Source of the DNA: JAPPLG01 sp965199935
GTDB lineage: Bacteria > Bdellovibrionota > Bdellovibrionia > Bdellovibrionales > UBA1609
Length of the DNA stretch: 64,000 bases
Assembly (NCBI GenBank): GCA_965199935.1
Contig: CBDATD010000002.1
Span: forward strand, 124,001-188,000
Reading direction: 5' to 3'
How positions within the stretch are numbered: position 1 is the stretch's first letter; each line of letters begins with the position of its first letter. Shown here in pieces: positions 63,004 through 64,000 of the stretch. A program made the translations under genes and the position numbers. The notes under the pieces were generated by a model, which ran no database searches, had not been told where the DNA came from, and worked only from the letters and a program-made list of their open reading frames with translations.

Positions 63004-63834
63004 GTGGATTCTACACTATTAATTTCAATATTTGCTTTAGGGATGACCGTGCTTGCTTTTGTAATGGCAGTAGTTACTCTCTGTTTGCAGTGCAGGGGAA
63101 ATAAAATTGCTAACGATGTAAACAAACAGTCAGAGAAAATTTCAAAACATCAAGATCGTATAGAATTTTTCCAAAAAAAGAATCATGTTATAGGTCAGGT
63201 TAAAAATTTAGAGCTTTCTGAAGAAAGTTCTATCAAACTTGTAAACGATATAGAGTTTATATTTGAAAATAGATTCAGTCATATAGTGGTTAAAGATACA
63301 GAAGGCTCATTTCCTGAACTTTCTATGAGTAGTTGTGGAAGTGCAGATGAAGCAGACAATTGGATTAATCAATTAAAAGAAAAAATCATTAAAATTCATC
63401 TAATAAAAGAAGGAGAAAGATCTTATGCTCTTCCTTCTGTGTCAGAGGATTTTGAAAGGAAAGAAGGTTTAGAAATGGGTCAAATAAAAGGCTTAGAAGA
63501 TGAGCATTATTATTGGAAGAATAGCCAAATCACATACATTCCTGGATTTTTATTTGTTATAGAGAAAATAGGATATAAAGGTAGGAACAGCGTAGAATCA
63601 AAAAATGAGCGTGATGAAAGTATTGAGCTTAAACATCGGTTTTTTAAGAAAGCTACTTTAGATACAGAGGAGAGATATGTTTTGTATGTATCTAAAGCAG
63701 GGAAAGACTTTAGATGGATAATTTATGATTTTCCTAATCATGAAAGTGTGAGAGTAGAGGTTAAATTTGTTAATCCAAATAGATTAGAAGAACACGCAAA
63801 TGCCTTAAAAGCATTCCTTGAGTGGGGACACTAG
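63004..63834 (+). CDS. Hypothetical membrane-anchored protein
   Basis: A 276-residue protein from GTG 63004 with AGGAG six bases upstream. One N-terminal membrane helix (LLISIFALGMTVLAFVMAVV) with nearby cysteines, then a charged coiled-coil stretch (KISKHQDRIEFFQKKNHVIG) and a C-terminal mixed domain (YVLYVSKAGKDFRWIIYDFP). Its TAG stop overlaps the CTAG at the stop of tail fragment F6, so the gene ends exactly at the repeated tail. No family recognised; a defence-related role is only suggested by location. Confidence 0.7.
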   Translation: MDSTLLISIFALGMTVLAFVMAVVTLCLQCRGNKIANDVNKQSEKISKHQDRIEFFQKKNHVIGQVKNLELSEESSIKLVNDIEFIFENRFSHIVVKDTEGSFPELSMSSCGSADEADNWINQLKEKIIKIHLIKEGERSYALPSVSEDFERKEGLEMGQIKGLEDEHYYWKNSQITYIPGFLFVIEKIGYKGRNSVESKNERDESIELKHRFFKKATLDTEERYVLYVSKAGKDFRWIIYDFPNHESVRVEVKFVNPNRLEEHANALKAFLEWGH

Positions 63835-63930
63835 CTTCCGCCGGCGGAGCCTTCGTAGTTGAAAGGGGTATCCACTGCATTGTGGGGCTATAAGCTACTG
63901 TTCTTTAAAGTCACTGCCTCAAATGACTAA
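63831..63930 (-). pseudogene. Tail-gene fragment F6, degenerate
   Basis: Minus strand: the end NYEGSAGGS with TAG at 63831, preceded in another frame by the CSGYP sequence (DNA CAATGCAGTGGATACCC as in F2 and F5b). One frameshift separates the two. After about 63930 no similarity is seen to the end of the window. Confidence 0.55.
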
Positions 63931-64000
63931 TAAAAATTAGGTTATTGGAATTGGTGATCGAAATAAAGGACAGAGAACAGATCATCTATATTCGTATTGT

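Noticed and set aside
43666..63930. Tail fragments as orphan toxin tips with immunity genes (Rhs/CDI-like)
   Set aside because: The fragments are similar to each other rather than variable toxin domains, and the neighbouring genes are not small immunity-like genes in the expected orientation.

Overview
The window looks like a chromosome segment of a predatory or gliding deltaproteobacterium-like organism (Bdellovibrionota/Myxococcota-type gene set). The main reason is the cluster at the left end. It holds large TPR proteins, a small exported protein, an FHA/AgmX-tail protein and a TolQ-TolR-TolR motor, in the order of the myxobacterial Glt/Agl gliding machinery. I cannot name the species.

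Region 1 (1-40 kb) is ordinary core genome, with short intergenic gaps, many overlapping genes and moderate GC. After the gliding cluster (3-8979) come rpoN and metK, a BCCT transporter with rpsN and citrate synthase on the minus strand, and gloB. Then follow secG, sufE, a divergent ribosomal pair rpsR / rpmB-rplX, a membrane pyrophosphatase, a CpaF-type ATPase and an MscS channel. The region continues with folE2, uvrA (two frameshifts, each a one-base gain in a homopolymer), purF, an LD-carboxypeptidase with mpl (murein recycling), an exported TPR protein, tsaD, a pseudouridine synthase and a VKOR-DsbA fusion. Two arrays of a nested-palindrome repeat lie between exbD and rpoN (about 9.0-9.4 kb) and upstream of gloB (about 15.2-15.8 kb).

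Region 2 (about 38-64 kb) is a visibly more AT-rich accessory island with much decay. It holds three DUF4143-type AAA ATPase genes, each preceded by a pair of direct repeats about three helical turns apart. It also has an Rpn-type nuclease, an XRE regulator fragment with a possible nuclease, a toxin-antitoxin pair whose toxin is broken by a 10-bp duplication, a truncated ClpP-like gene and an IS481-type remnant. The defence-like modules follow. First is a three-gene Zorya-like system (MotA-type, HNH, MotB/OmpA-type) with a perfect 180-bp duplication in the motor tail. Next are a pair of minus-strand HEPN/DUF4145-like genes and a TIR protein. Last is an operon-like block of ankyrin, small ORF, GrpE-like, lidless Hsp70, TerB/J-like and M48 peptidase genes, which I consider the most likely undescribed system. 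More ankyrin and membrane proteins follow.

A striking feature of the island is a family of short minus-strand C-terminal coding fragments (Asp-rich, ending in IDYDG...GS-like tails). They sit at the boundaries between modules, and several abut the stop codon of the neighbouring cargo gene. They suggest a locus that exchanges cargo by recombination at a repeated gene tail. No rRNA, tRNA or CRISPR array was recognised by eye.
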